Counted from the first letter of the stretch, positions 25,924 through 39,040 are shown. The stretch is DNA of 64,000 nt from Plectrocnemia conspersa (GCA_009617715.1 VTFK01000298.1:281239-345238); one strand, 5' to 3'. Program-made: numbers and translations. Notes: generated by a model from the sequence alone, not told the origin.

Positions 25924-26689
25924 TTATTTTCTCTTCCTCTCTTTTTTTGGGCCGCCCATTTCTGTTAATTGTTGTTTTAATGCTATTAATTCGTTATCGG
26001 GAATAAATCTAATCTCGTTATGTTCATGTTGAGCTTTAATTATGTTCACGGTGACACCTTCTGGTGTGATTTCTTGAATGAGCCTGAATAAAATGGGGCT
26101 GGAGATGGATGGCAAATCTATAAATTGTAAGTTTCTCTCATAGATTGTTAGAACGTATTCCGAATCGACTATGACACTCTCGGGTACAAAGCGTTGAACC
26201 CGAATTTTTTGAGACGGTAATCCCCAACTGTAAATATTAGAAAATATTATATAATAATTTATTAAACTATAATAACCCAAGAATCAAATACAATACCTTT
26301 CATCGACATCAATGTCAAGGACTTCGACAATTTTATTGATTTGCTTTTGAAGACTTTCTAATATATGATAGTCGTAACCTTTCAACTGAACGATCAATTT
26401 ATCATGCACTGGTGTATCTGGTAGGAAGCTCTAAAGATAAGGAAAATGAAGTTTAATTAAGAACTATAAATGTTGATTGTATTTTAATTGATACTTACAT
26501 CGAGATAGTCGGGGTCATAAAATGATGAAAAATACTTCACTTGGCATTTCGATGATTGGTTCAATAAAAGTTTACTGTTTCTGATCAATGTATTTGCTAC
26601 CTAGAACGAATATAGAGAAGTAGCATTATACTATATATAGAAATACGTAATGTGTAATAAAATATTGTTATTACATTTCGAATGAACAT
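25924..26689 (-). CDS. mRpL48: Mitochondrial large ribosomal subunit protein mL48
   Basis: Component of the mitochondrial 39S ribosomal subunit. Four coding exons: 26675-26689 (only MFIRN), 26499-26600, 26297-26430, 25924-26227; 184 residues, frame kept at each junction. Family marks are YDPDYLDSFLPDTPVHDKL, LKGYDYHILESLQ, WGLPSQKIRVQRF and YVLTIYERNLQFIDLP, then PEGVTVN and PDNELIALKQQL. The basic tail GGPKKERKRK ends the protein. The N-terminus (MFIRNVANTLIRNSKLLL) is basic and lacks acidic residues, as expected of a mitochondrial presequence. The first exon is very short but its donor and phase fit. The gene is convergent with TTC8. Confidence 0.92.
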
Positions 26690-27889
26690 TTTGACAGATG
26701 TGTTACTCCGTCGGTGAATTTGCAGGTTATTTTGGTCAAAAAAAATAATATTTCGACCATGATTTTAATATTTTTTTTGTAATATATGCTTTGTATTTTT
26801 TATTTTGTTTTAGCGTTTAATTAGTATTCAAACTTATACATATTAATACGTTTTAGCAAATATGTTTTTAATTTTATATTATTTTTTACCCATAGTTTAA
26901 ATTAGTCATGTGCTAATATCTATAATTTTACGTTTACCTTAAAATTGTTTATCTAAATGATTACGGCGGTAATGCCTCGCTCATCGCATACTTTCATAAC
27001 ATGTAAACTAAATCATATACATCAAATAAATACTACGGCAGAGGCTAAATCTGTGCCTAGTTGTTACCCGTCACCATCCGTTCGAAAAATTATATAATGA
27101 TAAAAATTACAGATAACAAAGTAAAAATATTCCGTAAATTTTTGAACACTTTTGGGAAATTTGGAAAAAATAATAAATTGTTAACTGATATAGCGACGTG
27201 GTGTATCGATTTGATCATTTATTATCACGCAACGTTATCTTATATAAAATTGACATGTAAAATAATTTATTGCATAATTGTAACTCACGTGATAATTAAA
27301 ATCATTATAATTTGTTTTTCCATTTGTACCCATAAAGTGATTCGGCAGATCAAATATTTACAATAATCGTTAAAAGTAATAAGTCTTGGTCCATTAAAGA
27401 AAAAAATGGCAAACATAAATGCGACCAAAATTGAAAAAACCTAAAAGCATTAGCTATGAATAATTCCTCCAGCAATTTAACATGAATGCTGTTTGGATAA
27501 TACATATTAATCGAACACAAATGCGATTAGTTGTTCAGCGAATGTATTTAATTTATTATTTTGGAGACATAATGACTTGAATGTCGTTTAAGTTTATATG
27601 AACACAAACGAAAACAATCATTACTTTTTTTAAGAATAATTAAAATGTATTGAATATATTTGAAGTTACGTAAAAGTCTGAATACAAAAATAACTTAATA
27701 ATGATTTTAATACTTTTAAGTATGAGACAAGGTTATGCTCTCATAAGCCTTTATTTTTTATTGTCTGCTCTTTAATTTTTATTATTATTAAAAAAGTCAT
27801 CCAGGACATTAAAAATATTAGCGGGACAAAGGGAACCATTTATATATAGTTAGTGCAGTTACCAGTATATTGGCATCATCTTCTCCTTC

Positions 27890-28300
27890 CTACATGTCGC
27901 TACAATCGGTGGTCGGTTTTACCCATGTCTGTTAAAATCCTCCACCCTTTCTGACCCCCCCCTCTTCCAACTTATTATACCCAGCGTCTTGCAGTCTTCA
28001 TCCACATACTCCATTCATCACCTACTTGGTTTGCCCTTTAGACGCTTTATCTGGGGTTTTCACATGGTCATTATTATTGGTGCTCTAGTAGTTGGCATTC
28101 TCGTCAGATGTCCAACCCATCACAGTCTTTGAGATTTGCAGAAGCGTGCAATGGTTACTTGCTCTGCAAGGACTTCTAACTCATGATTCAATTTTGTTCT
28201 GTATGTACCATCTGCTTTTTTAGTTAGACCGGGGCTCGAACCCGCAACCTCAAAGCTACTAGTCTGAGACGTTACGGACTACGCTATTTTGTCCTTAAAT
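27890..28300 (-). mobile_element. tRNA-derived SINE
   Basis: Read on the minus strand the right end carries a Pol III A box (TAGCGTAGTCCG, 28286-28275) and a B box (GGTTCGAGCCCC, 28242-28231) with the spacing seen in tRNA genes. No acceptor-arm pairing is evident, so this is a tRNA-related SINE head and not a functional tRNA. The body continues leftward through a moderately GC-rich stretch to about 27890; the left limit is approximate. Confidence 0.6.
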
Positions 28301-29547
28301 TCCGTTCTTATGGCGTCGAGGATACTCGACTCCGTTATGCAGAGCGCGTGTCACTTAGCGCTAAAACATGATTTAATTGTATAGAAACCTAGTGAAGTGA
28401 AAAACTTCTTGTTATTGGAAAGTACACATAAACAACATATTTATTAACGTTGTATTTGTAGTAATTCAAAATATACATAATATGTTTACATACATATGTA
28501 CATATAAAATAATTATTTTGTTCAGAATTTTCACTCCTATCTTCTAATGTTTTTTTTTTCTTCTTCACGATTATAAAATATATTCACTCACAATCTTAGC
28601 AAATCTGGTTTTTCGGAGTCACTGATAGGTTTGCTAGTTTTGTGATAACAAACTTTTTTAGTTTAATCATCTTTGGTTATTTTATCTTCGCCAAATAATT
28701 TATGGTCATAGTGAATTCAAACACAATCCATTCAAGCTAAACCAACATACTAGTTGTATATTTTTGCAAAGTTCTAAAATTGTGATATTTTTTCAGACCG
28801 ATAACTCAGTATTCGGTTAGAATAGCAAATGTTATCTGAATCATCTGGTCTAAAAACCAAAAGCACTTTAATTTTAAGATTTAATTTCAAAATGCAACTA
28901 GATTCTTCTAGAACAGATCACTTTAAAATTCATTTAGACATCAAACCTTTTTTTTATTGTCTTTGTTCCAGGATATATAGTTTCACCATTACTTAACAAA
29001 ATACAATCATCTGATACTTTTCAGTTTTTTCAACTTTAACATTGGAAGGCATTACTTTTCAACATTTTCTAGTCTCTTCGGTATAATAGTTTATGCAAGG
29101 AATAAACACATTTTAATAAATAATCTACTAATAGTTTAAAAAAAATTGTTTTGTTTTTATATTCCATAAAAGTGCGTAATTGAAAGGACGGATATGTATG
29201 TATTTTTTTATTTATTGCTTTTTGGCTGTGGCACTGCTCGCACAAGCCTAGTTACGATACTGCTACTTTTGTTCATATATTTTTTTTTATTAACAAGGGT
29301 TTAGTATTTTTTATTTCAAAAAACATGTTACGCTGATCGAACTTTCAACTTGGCAACTACATTTTCAAATCGTATTGATTATAATGTCAGCACACCTTTG
29401 TTAAAAATATATTACGATAATATTGTTACGTTATCTATTATGCGGATCTTATTAAATATTACAATAGCACAATCTATTGTGAAATAGTGTAATGTTATCG
29501 AATAAATGAAACAATAACAATTGTGCGATCAATACAAGTTGTTGATT

Positions 29548-29646
29548 CTGTGGCTATATTGTAAAAACAACATATGTATATGTGATATAAACATTTAATT
29601 TTAATGTTTATTTCAAATGAATGTTGTTTTTACAATATAGCCACAG
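29548..29646. repeat. Long hairpin, perfect 26-bp stem
   Basis: 29548-29573 is an exact reverse complement of 29621-29646 (core GTGGCTATATTGTAAAAACAA). Inside, a second short stem (ATAAACATT with AATGTTTAT) brackets a 7-base loop. It could be a tiny MITE or the fold of a small RNA precursor. I see no target duplication. Confidence 0.85.
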
Positions 29647-30236
29647 TATCAAATAAAGGTTAAAAAATATACATATTATAATTTTGTTCACGTCGCATGT
29701 ATCTATATCGTTAAAATAATCTTGATGTGAGATCGTTTATTTTTAGAAGCATCTCATTTCAATTCGTTTTTCATTTCAACCAGAAAATTGGTTTCTAAAA
29801 AAAGATTTAACAGGGACTTTTAGCATGTTGTGTATATATGTGTGTATTTATTTTGTGGATGTATCCAAAACATATTAATTACAATAAATTTATTTCTCTA
29901 AAACGATTTATATAATATATTTTTAATTCTAAAATTTCCTTTAAAAATAAATTTTAGTATCTGATAATAAGTATTAAATATTATACAAATAATAAATGTC
30001 ATAAATTTAAAAATATCGCTTATACCATTTTTATTTTTAAATTAAAAATACTCTTTTCGTCACTGGCAATACATTTTGATAATCAAGTAAATTAGTAAGT
30101 GTGTATAGATCTTGATTGTAAACTTTGTAATAAATCGCTTATATAATAATCGGAACGGCGCTTTTATCATTAGTCGGTCGACGAACGTCGTTGGTGAGAG
30201 TTGTTTTCAATTGGGTTGCCCGATTTAACTTTGAAA

Positions 30237-33200
30237 ATGGCCAGCAAATGGGAAAACAAGCAAGAAATAAAGAACTTCAGAGAATATCTAAGGATACCGA
30301 GTGTTCATCCGGACATCGATTATGGCACGTTATTTTTTATTTTAATATCTTTATTTATATTGCGAAATAATGCAAATTCACTCTCTTGGCTGCAATGTAC
30401 TTATGTGTGTCACTAAAGTTGTACAGAGGGCGGAGTATTTTCCATTTTTGGTTTAACTTTGCAACAACGAAATGTTTGTAATATTTTTTTATGTTTTTCC
30501 TACAGTATTATTTTAACTCATTATTTTGGTTTACACACATGAACTTAAATTGTTTTCAATAAATGTTTACTGGAATATATATAGAAAAATATTAATTAGG
30601 AACCATACAAAACTAGAGCAATGATAACATTATTTGTTTTGGCACTTAAAGAAACATAAACAAATATATGCTTAAAACATTTTATCCACAAAACTATAAA
30701 TACGCTTACTGTTATCTATTTTTAAATAGATTGTTTAACATAGTTTATCAACAATACTGCTCTTTCCGAAAGATATGAATATTGTGGTACAAATTGATTA
30801 ATGAGATGTTTATATGAATTAGTATATTTCTTAAAACTAAAACATAAGTAATTAATAAATAGCAGTGTATTAATCATTTGAGGTCACTAAAATATTCTAG
30901 AAAGCCTTTGCATTATAATTATGCATACATAAAAAAATATTTGATAAGATAAGAATAATCCAAATCATACGTTATTGTTTACGACCTATTTATTTTGCAA
31001 CGGTACATACCATGTCGGGCAATTCGGGCAATCTGAATGATAAATTGCTCTAAATTAACTACATCCTTTGCACACAGTGCAATAACGGTATTATTTAATC
31101 AATGTGAAAATCAGTGCCAATTTAATAGCGAATAATTTATTTTAGATGATTGTGTGAAATTCTTACGAAAGCAAGCCAGCGAATTGGATTTGCCTTTGAA
31201 GATATTCTATCCAGAGCCGAAGAATCCCGTAGTTATTATAACATGGGTGGGAACAGAACCGTCTTTGCCTTCAGTTCTGCTCAATTCCCATATGGACGTT
31301 GTTCCCGTATTTCCCGTAAGTGACTGTTAATTTATTGTATACAATAATTAAATTTGATGGTAAAATATTATGTATTTAGGAAAGTTGGACGTATCCACCG
31401 TTTGACGCTCATCTTACGGAAGATGGCAAAATATACGCTCGAGGCTCTCAAGATATGAAATGCGTAGGAATTCAATTCATCGAGGCGGTGAGAAGAATGA
31501 AAAATAACAATGAGAAACTGCGTAGAACAATACACATGTGTTTCGTTCCTGGTGAGTATTTATTATAAACGAAGTGTGCAGTGGTGCTTCTTCTAAAGAG
31601 CGCACAAAAATAATAAAAATATAATTAAAAATTACAAGCTACATTATTCTTTCACTAAAAAATTTATAATATAAAAATAATTATTTATCCGTATGACTAA
31701 GAAAATCTTGGAAAACCTAATTTATTATGATCGATCGATCGTAGTTATTATTATCTATATAATTTTCAGGATCTTGTGTGGATTCCATAAAAAACGCAAT
31801 TCATCCTTTTAGAATTCAAACATTTGTTAAATACAAAAGTTACATTATAAATACATATCACAAAAAAATATTCTATCCTAAATAAACCATAGTTTTTTGT
31901 GTATTTTCTTGATACTTATATTGCAACAAAGACTAACGTTAAAAATATTCATAGAAACGACACCTTCAAGTTGTTCTGGCCCTTGTTTCTTTAAGCCAAA
32001 GGGTTCCGCGTAATATTGACGATGGAGTTTTGGTGGAGCGCGTGGTCGGCTTTGTCTAGTATACGAATTTTACAAGGATACACAGTAAAATCGACCCCAG
32101 AATTCGTACAATATTGATTTTATCGTGTTTTTTAGAAGAAGAAATATTGCTATATGAATTTTAATTTCACGTTTTGTGATAAAAACAATATTAACGTTTA
32201 TTTTTATTAAATGATTAAACTTTAAGCGCGGGGCCCTATGCGAGTGAATCGGTTTCGAATGCTCAGAGCAATCCTGTTCTTCAGTATTATTTTAATAACG
32301 TTTTGTACATCGTCTTCAAATATTCCATATTCGCCGAATATATCTTCAAAATGCTGTAAATAGTTTCTAATTGTATATTTTTTATAGGGGAACGGGTGTG
32401 CTAAAATTGATAACAAAATTTAATATTATTTTTGTGAACCTTGATTGAAATAGTATTTAAATGTCGTCAAATTATCGTAAGTCCTGTCTTTAGGCTGCTA
32501 TATGCAGGTTTTTTATGCTTGTATTTATTTTAACCGGAATGCGACAAAATGTGGTATAGAATGCAGAAAACTAAGTGATTTTATTGATTGTGTTTCGTCA
32601 TTTCAAATTATTCTTGACGTTATTAATATTGACATAATCTTCATGCAAGTTATTTACTTTCAAAGTAGATAGCATCTATCCTCAATTATATATCCTTTGG
32701 GATTATATCGACCAACTTTTTATATTAATATCAGCAAGTCGTAATTTTTGTGTTAGCGTCAACAAAATATTGATGTTTTTATTATAAAATGAAATTTATT
32801 ACTGTATATTTTATTTATTATTTTCAGACGAAGAACTGGGTGGCGTTAAAGGAATGGAAAAATTCATAACTACTGATGATTTCAAAGCTTTAAACGTCGG
32901 AGTTGCTCTGGACGAAGGCATGGCGAGTCCGACTAACGATTTTCTTATTTACAACGGAGAGAGAAGCATTTGGCGTAATCTTTAAATTAATTTATAAAAA
33001 AATATATTACAATCTTATATAAAAAATATTATTTTACAGATGTGGTTATAACGTGTCCTGGAAAACCTGGTCATGGATCTTTATTGTTAGAAAACAATGC
33101 CGGAGAAAAGGTATTCAAGGGTTTAAATAGAAAAATCTAAATTGTTCTATATATTGCAATTTCATTTAAAGATCCGTATAGTGATTGATAAGTTCATGGA

Positions 33201-34963
33201 TTTTCGTGCACAAGAAAAAGCAAAGCTAGAAAAGAATCCAAATCTAACTGTTGGAGATGTCACGACTATAAACCTAACAAGAATTTACGTAAGCTAAATT
33301 TTAATTCAGGTGTTATCAAAATATATTTTTAAGTAATCTAAATTTTTTTTAAATTGCTATACATAAAAAGGAATAATGAGGTAGTTGTAAATATATGATT
33401 CGATATAATTGTATGTGTGTTTTATACGTTTTTGGTGTTTTAGGGTGGTGTCCAGACAAATGTTGTACCTGAGAAATTAACAGCTGTCTTTGATATCCGT
33501 TTATCGGTTGAAGTAGATCATGACGATTTTTTAAAAATGGTCAGTTCCATAAATAGTTTGTTATGTTAAGAAGAAGTTGTGGAAATATACAATTGATTTA
33601 TTTTAGATTCAAGGTTGGTGCAATGATGCCGGTGAAGGAGTTACTATTGAATTTGAACAGAAGAATGACAAAGTGGAAGTTACAAAACTGGACGATTCCA
33701 ATTGTTTCTGGGTCGCTTTCAAAGGAGCAGCCGATAAATTGTATGTACTAGTCTATAGAGTTTGACTGAAACTACATCAAATGACACATTTTTTCCGTGT
33801 GTGTTTGATGATGTGCTTGCATATATTTGCCCAGCTAAGATAAGCAACTGAGCAATTAGTCGAAATTGACGACAAACACTTTATAACTGGCCATAGCAAA
33901 AGGAAACTGGAATGGCAATATTTATATGTTAGCAGCATTTTGCAATTTATGCTTTCTTAAATAAAAAAGGCTCTCATAGATTTTAAAGTTTTTGCTTTGG
34001 TAGTTGAAGAGCTATTAAGATAATTACATAAACTCGTATCTGCTCTGAGGAGCAGCAGTTGATATTGATGCAGTATAATTGTGCTGCTACTCTCATAGAT
34101 GAATGCATTATAAGTAGAAAACTGCGTTCTAATTGATAAATTAAAATAAATATATTTGTGCTTACTCATTGTGTTCAAAAGGACCTACCACTCTATGGTC
34201 TATTTATTTTAAGCAGTGATCATCACATGCTCATGAAGGATGCAACGCAATATACACAAGGCAGTATTGGTTTGTTCTCATGGTACAGTAGTTGAAATAA
34301 TTATCTTATCACTATTGTTGTAGTTATATTTTATTTATTATAATCTTTACTTTGAGCTGTTTTTTAATTTTATTTATTTCTAAAATTACTAGTATTAATT
34401 ATTTTTAAAATTTGCACTGTTCTCAGCGATCACATTAATTTGGCGTGTATTTAACTCTTGAATGTAGTTTAATTTTTATAATTGATTCAATATTTTTTTA
34501 ATGTTGAATTTGTGCATCAATTCAATAGGTTTCTCTGTGAAATAAAATCAATAGTGGTCTTCTTGAAGACTTGACATAAATGATATGTTTGTGACTAGCC
34601 ATGAGTGTCACTTACAAGACATAATCAAAATTTGCCAGATGTATAAGAAATAACAGATATCACCTGTTTTTCCATATTGACACCATATTAGAATAAATCC
34701 AAAATATTTAACATCATACAGAATTAAATAAAGAATCAAATGTATTTTCTTATAGAAACATCACCATGCTGCCGAGGATATTCCCAGGTGGAACTGACAG
34801 TCGGTACGTGAGAGGAATTGGTCTACCGGCATTCGGATTCTCGCCGATGAATAACACGCCGGTTCTCTTGCACGATCACGATGAGTATCTAGATGCTGAT
34901 GTGTTCATGAAAGGAATCGAGATTTATTTGAAACTAATCTCAGCTGTCGCCAACGTTCAATGA
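30237..34963 (+). CDS. Acy1: Aminoacylase-1 (N-acyl-L-amino-acid amidohydrolase), peptidase family M20
   Basis: Cytosolic zinc enzyme that releases free amino acids from N-acetyl amino acids. Exons: 30237-30324, 31146-31315, 31380-31551, 32828-32974, 33040-33110, 33172-33288, 33444-33539, 33607-33740, 34756-34963; 400 residues, close to the 408 of human ACY1. Metal and catalytic motifs are intact: SHMDVVP (His78, Asp80), ARGSQDMKC (Asp111), DEELGG (catalytic Glu145/metal Glu146) and LLHDHDE (His371). GGTDSRY, which contributes to substrate binding, is also present. The only frame-keeping way to leave exon 1 is after GATTATG, so intron 1 would start with GC (GCACGT) and end in TTTTAG. Introns 3 and 8 are over 1 kb and AT-rich. 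Confidence 0.95.
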
Positions 34964-35183
34964 TTGTAACACGATTGTTATTATTGAAAACAGTTTTTTT
35001 ATTTTTAATACTGTTTATGATTAAATCAAATTATTTTTATACATTCAACAATAAATATATTTAACTATGTTATTAATATATAAATGTTTTAATTAATATA
35101 ATAAATTAGATATAGTTTGAGATTCTCAAATAACAAATAACATTTACATTGTAGTTTATATAAAAATCTATTTATATGTTAAA

Positions 35184-35815
35184 TTAAAACCGTGGCAAAC
35201 AAACTTTACCGGCGAACAACTCAGATATGACAGTTATCCATAATGCTATCACAAATAGTATATAAGAAATTCCCACTTGATGACTGTTCGGCAACTGGTA
35301 CGGCTGACCGCCGATCTCGTTCATGTGAAAACCCATGGGAAATATGACAGCAGCCATACAGAACAACACCACTAGAATAAATAAGTATTATACACGGCTT
35401 TTTAGTATAAAATAAATTATCTGATGTCACTTACTGGCTGTGAAACCAACCCATCTCGCATATGGTACGACATTCCTATCCCAATGACTCGAAGCCAACA
35501 ATATAATGGTGGTAGTTATGCATATACACCCGATGAAGATGCAAATCAAAGCGAGCAGCCATTCCGTTTGCAACTCTGGCGAAAAGCAAACTTGTGGTCG
35601 GTTGTATAGTGTCATACAAGACCACATAAGACCGAGTCGAGTATCACCTATGCATAAAAATTACATTAATAAGGATGCAAATAATGACATATATCAAGCA
35701 ATTGCAAATTACCTCCTACGTCTGTTACGATCCAGTCTGGCATTGCTAAACTGACAATTGCGAATACGTCGGCCGCCAAAAATAATGTTCCAGACACCAA
35801 TGTTAATTTATCCAT
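35184..35815 (-). CDS. MOSMO: Modulator of Smoothened (MOSMO), claudin-like four-pass membrane protein
   Basis: In vertebrates MOSMO dampens Hedgehog signalling by promoting turnover of Smoothened with MEGF8 and MGRN1. Exons: 35713-35815, 35435-35647, 35184-35371; all phase 1 joins; 167 residues, which I believe equals the vertebrate length. Begins MDKLTLVSGTLFLAADVFAI (TM1). The extracellular loop has the claudin-type pattern GLMWSC then VCFSPE (Cys45, Cys55). TM2 lies at about 65-87, TM3 at 106-121 (MVLFCMAAVIFPMGF) and TM4 at about 138-160. The stretch NEIGGQPYQLPN and the end FAGKVCLPRF are near-identical to human. This is one of the clearest assignments in the window. Confidence 0.95.
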
Positions 35816-35979
35816 ATTTGATCAATTAAAGGAATGTTGATGAGCAAAAGGAGTGCATTCGAGTCGCACAGCAATAAAACACTGCGCGTTGTTACTCAGA
35901 TACGGACTACATGACACTAATGTCGCTAATGACAGTTTAATCAAAACATGTTATGGTATTAAGAGGTCGATATTTGACC

Positions 35980-36830
35980 ATTAATTTTCTTATATTTAAT
36001 AAAATATTCTTGACAATTTTATTTCATCTACCAAGCGTTACGTTTTTTAATGTGCGGTTAAATGAGTTAAAAATTAAAACTTGTAATACTTTTACTAAAT
36101 CATATATTCTCCATCTTTTCTACAATTATTCTCCACATGTTAAGCAATTTTTCAAATCAATCTGATTCCAAAAATAATGTATTTTTGTATCCGTTTTTGC
36201 AAAATATGTTTTTCCTCCTGAACGTTGTTGCAGGGATTTAAATATATAATACTCGTTTGGAGCAATGTTTGATGAGAAAAGAGTTTCCAATAAAACATCG
36301 TATTTTTCTATCGTCTTCTTGGATACATAAGAGCGAGCGCTGTCTTGGTGTAAAATTACCTTTCTTCAGTTAATACGGGAAGTCTTTTTTTATGGTAAAC
36401 CTTGCTCTTTGAAACGAATTAACTGAGCACACTGTATGTCTGTCGTAATTGTCTGCCTATAATTCAATAACTCATAATGAATTATGCCCTACATATCCCA
36501 CCAAATGCATATCATTATCATATTGGGGCGTAATCCTATTCTCAGGGTTGGAATTTGGGGTTGATTGCCATCCAACCACTGCCTTATAAGTCGTGTGTTA
36601 AAGTAAAGGATCCACTTTTCATATTCAGTAACAATTCTACTAAAAATAATCCTGTCTGTTCTAGAATCATTAATTATATCCATATTGAGATTCGCTGGGC
36701 GAGTTTGTCCTCAGTTATGAGATACCCATGTTCTGCAAATTAACACTTCCCAACTTTTTAAATATTTGTGAACTGATTATGGCCTAGTTGAAACTCATAA
36801 AGCATAATGTTATACATTTATGTGAATGTA
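35980..36830 (-). pseudogene. Mariner transposase relic A
   Basis: Read on the minus strand, 36683-36489 gives EKWILYFNTRLIRQWLDGNQ, the mariner motif around the second catalytic aspartate. The usual TGDEKW is TEYEKW here, so that aspartate is lost. Further on (36480-36100), stop-ridden but recognisable C-terminal transposase sequence follows. The flanks 36036-36130 and 36780-36820 are shared with relic B at 60540-62380, marking the same element family. Confidence 0.75.
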
Positions 36831-37156
36831 AGAAAAAAACGTAAAGACTTTCAGAATAGATTATATCCATTATATTTTTGAAAATATAAAAATAAAATAT
36901 ATATTATATATATAGGTTATAGGCAAGAATAATTTGTGTTAAGATCATGTATTTGTATATGTCATATTCGACATTTTGAATATGTCTGTCAATTGCGTCA
37001 CTTTAACAAAAAAATAAGGTATAACATACTTTTTTTTTTTTTTTAACCAAAAATGCTAGATTTCACTTCCAGAAACGTACTGCGTTGTATTTTTGACATT
37101 TGTTGTGAATTTCGCGTATTGATTTTTCAGATGCGCACACTTGCATAATCGAGAGT

Positions 37157-39040
37157 ATGTCTAATTCGGGAACAGGACAAGGTATATACTCACCTTTGCC
37201 TCAAAATATCACCGATTCGGATTCCGAAGAGGAGCTGCACAACTCGATAACGAGCAAGAAGCATCAATCTTACGTGGAAAACACACAAGAGCGAATAATG
37301 AAGAATGGCGTTTCAGGAATGCACCGCTTTTCGTCAGAAGACCTCGACGATACCAACGGATTCGTGTTGGGCATGGAAGGGCACTCGGATAGTGTCAGTA
37401 TATTGCAAATTGATAAGTCAGCTGAGCGAATGTCCTCTTTGAGGAAGTTTTTCTTCGTACTGTCAATATTGGTCTGCTTCTTGACGATCATTATATTTTT
37501 ATGGGTCTTGCCTTGCTCTGAAGCCTGTTTGTCCACATTAGTCGTTGCGAAAAAGTCTAGTTGGGAGAATCCTTACCATGACATTGAATTAAAAGGTGCG
37601 ATAAGCGTCGTCGACGGAGTTGTCGGACAAGATAAAAATCTTATTTTGCTCTTTAGGGGCGACGTTATTAATCCGGAACACATGGAAGGTGTTAGGACTT
37701 CGAACGATAATGGAATTATTCTCATTGTGGGAAACTCCGGTAAAGTAGGATGGTTTATTAGACAACCGCGACTGCCGACAGATATTGACTGTTCACTTAT
37801 CGATGTCGATAAAGACGGCAAAAAAGACTGTATCGTAATCGGTAAAGAGGGACTCTTCGCAGCGATCAATCCGATCATCGGAACGGCGCATTGGTATCTT
37901 CACAATCACAACGACGGCAATAGTTTATTTGTATCTGTCGATTTTCCTATTGTTTTGATGGACGTAGATAATGACGGCGTGAACGATATGCTAACCACTT
38001 GCACACCACAAGGCAGTAAAAACAATAACGCTCTAATACTTATATCAGGTTATCGCGGAAGCGTTATTGGTAACCCTTTGGTTATATCAGAATGCATGTC
38101 TATTAATAAGTTGCAGATTGATAAGCGACGAATGCTGAGTTTCACGTGTAAGAATAGCACAAGTTTATCTGAATCTTTAAGAGTGATGACGTTAGAAGAA
38201 CTATTTAAGAGTATAACGAATAATTATCCCAAGAACTGGAAAAATTGGACCGTTGGCAAACAGCATCAGTTGTACGATCAGACTAAAGAAACTGAAAGTC
38301 AAAGAAATGTCTACCTAGTCGACGGTAGAAAGTTGATCGTAGAAAATCAAGGTACTTGTCCGAAAAACTGTAAAGTGACCGTTCAACTCATAGACGAGAG
38401 AAGTAGTAAAGATAATATATCTTGGGAATATAACGCTTCTCGAGTATATGGAATGGTTCCAGCTACTTTAGTATTTAATAACAGCGCTTTAAAGAATAGA
38501 ATATCAGGTTTTGTTCTTAAATTTTGGCAATGGAACGTCGGCGTAAAAAATTCAAACCGATACGATCGAAACGTAGAATATAACATCTTCGATAACAGCT
38601 CGTCTCAAGTAAAAAGCGAAGCTGAAAACAAAACGTTCTTATTCAAAAGAAACTCCAACAAAAACAAATCAAAGAAAAATGATAATATAACAATCAATCA
38701 TCTCACAGAACGAGTCGTTTTAGTCACTTTTAATGCGACTAACATACATATAGTTAACGCTAGTCAAAGTGATATTGTTCAAATGTGCATAAACGATAAG
38801 TGCCAGCCGGATATGAGTTTCCAAGAAAATTCTCTTTTGATAACTGATTTGGACGGCGACGGTTCGCAAGAATTGATCACGTACTTGACCACGTTTGTCT
38901 GTACTGAGAACGCGTCTCTCGAAGAGTACTTCAGTGACGTCGTCAAATGCGATTCGGAATGGAAACTCAAATCGACAATTCGTATCGTGAGATTAGAGGC
39001 AGAATTACCAAAGTTGTACGAAGCAGTCTCCCACCATTAG
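37157..39040 (+). CDS. FAM234-like type II membrane protein with FG-GAP-like repeats
   Basis: Single coding exon of 627 residues. The acidic cytoplasmic N-terminus (about 1-90, rich in Ser/Asp/Glu) is followed by one hydrophobic anchor at about 97-119 (FFFVLSILVCFLTIIIFLWV) ending in PC, as in FAM234A/B. The large lumenal or extracellular part has Ca-binding-like DVDKDGKKD, DVDNDGVND and DLDGDGSQE motifs of the FG-GAP type, typical of a beta-propeller, and many N-glycosylation sequons (NNS, NKS, NAS, NVS types). Function of the family is poorly known. The start at 37157 is the first ATG after the upstream AT-rich region. The 3' UTR probably runs to near 39990, where ATTTAAAATAAACC contains a polyadenylation signal. 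Assignment to FAM234 rests on anchor position and repeat pattern, not on alignment. Confidence 0.85.
   Translation: MSNSGTGQGIYSPLPQNITDSDSEEELHNSITSKKHQSYVENTQERIMKNGVSGMHRFSSEDLDDTNGFVLGMEGHSDSVSILQIDKSAERMSSLRKFFFVLSILVCFLTIIIFLWVLPCSEACLSTLVVAKKSSWENPYHDIELKGAISVVDGVVGQDKNLILLFRGDVINPEHMEGVRTSNDNGIILIVGNSGKVGWFIRQPRLPTDIDCSLIDVDKDGKKDCIVIGKEGLFAAINPIIGTAHWYLHNHNDGNSLFVSVDFPIVLMDVDNDGVNDMLTTCTPQGSKNNNALILISGYRGSVIGNPLVISECMSINKLQIDKRRMLSFTCKNSTSLSESLRVMTLEELFKSITNNYPKNWKNWTVGKQHQLYDQTKETESQRNVYLVDGRKLIVENQGTCPKNCKVTVQLIDERSSKDNISWEYNASRVYGMVPATLVFNNSALKNRISGFVLKFWQWNVGVKNSNRYDRNVEYNIFDNSSSQVKSEAENKTFLFKRNSNKNKSKKNDNITINHLTERVVLVTFNATNIHIVNASQSDIVQMCINDKCQPDMSFQENSLLITDLDGDGSQELITYLTTFVCTENASLEEYFSDVVKCDSEWKLKSTIRIVRLEAELPKLYEAVSHH

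Larger units (their letters stand above)
26690..30236. other. Intergenic region between mRpL48 and Acy1
   Basis: Very AT-rich. It holds the mRpL48 promoter side, a SINE-like element at about 27890-28300, a long hairpin at 29548-29646 and the Acy1 promoter (30160-30236 is somewhat GC-richer). The open frame at 27061-27366 shows no domain and has ordinary AT-rich content; I do not call it a gene. Confidence 0.5.

Noticed and set aside
27061..27366. Plus-strand frame of 101 codons
   Set aside because: Ile/Lys-rich composition typical of random AT-rich DNA; no splice context or domain.
28231..28286. Possible functional tRNA gene
   Set aside because: A and B boxes are present, but I see no acceptor-stem pairing; better explained as a SINE head.
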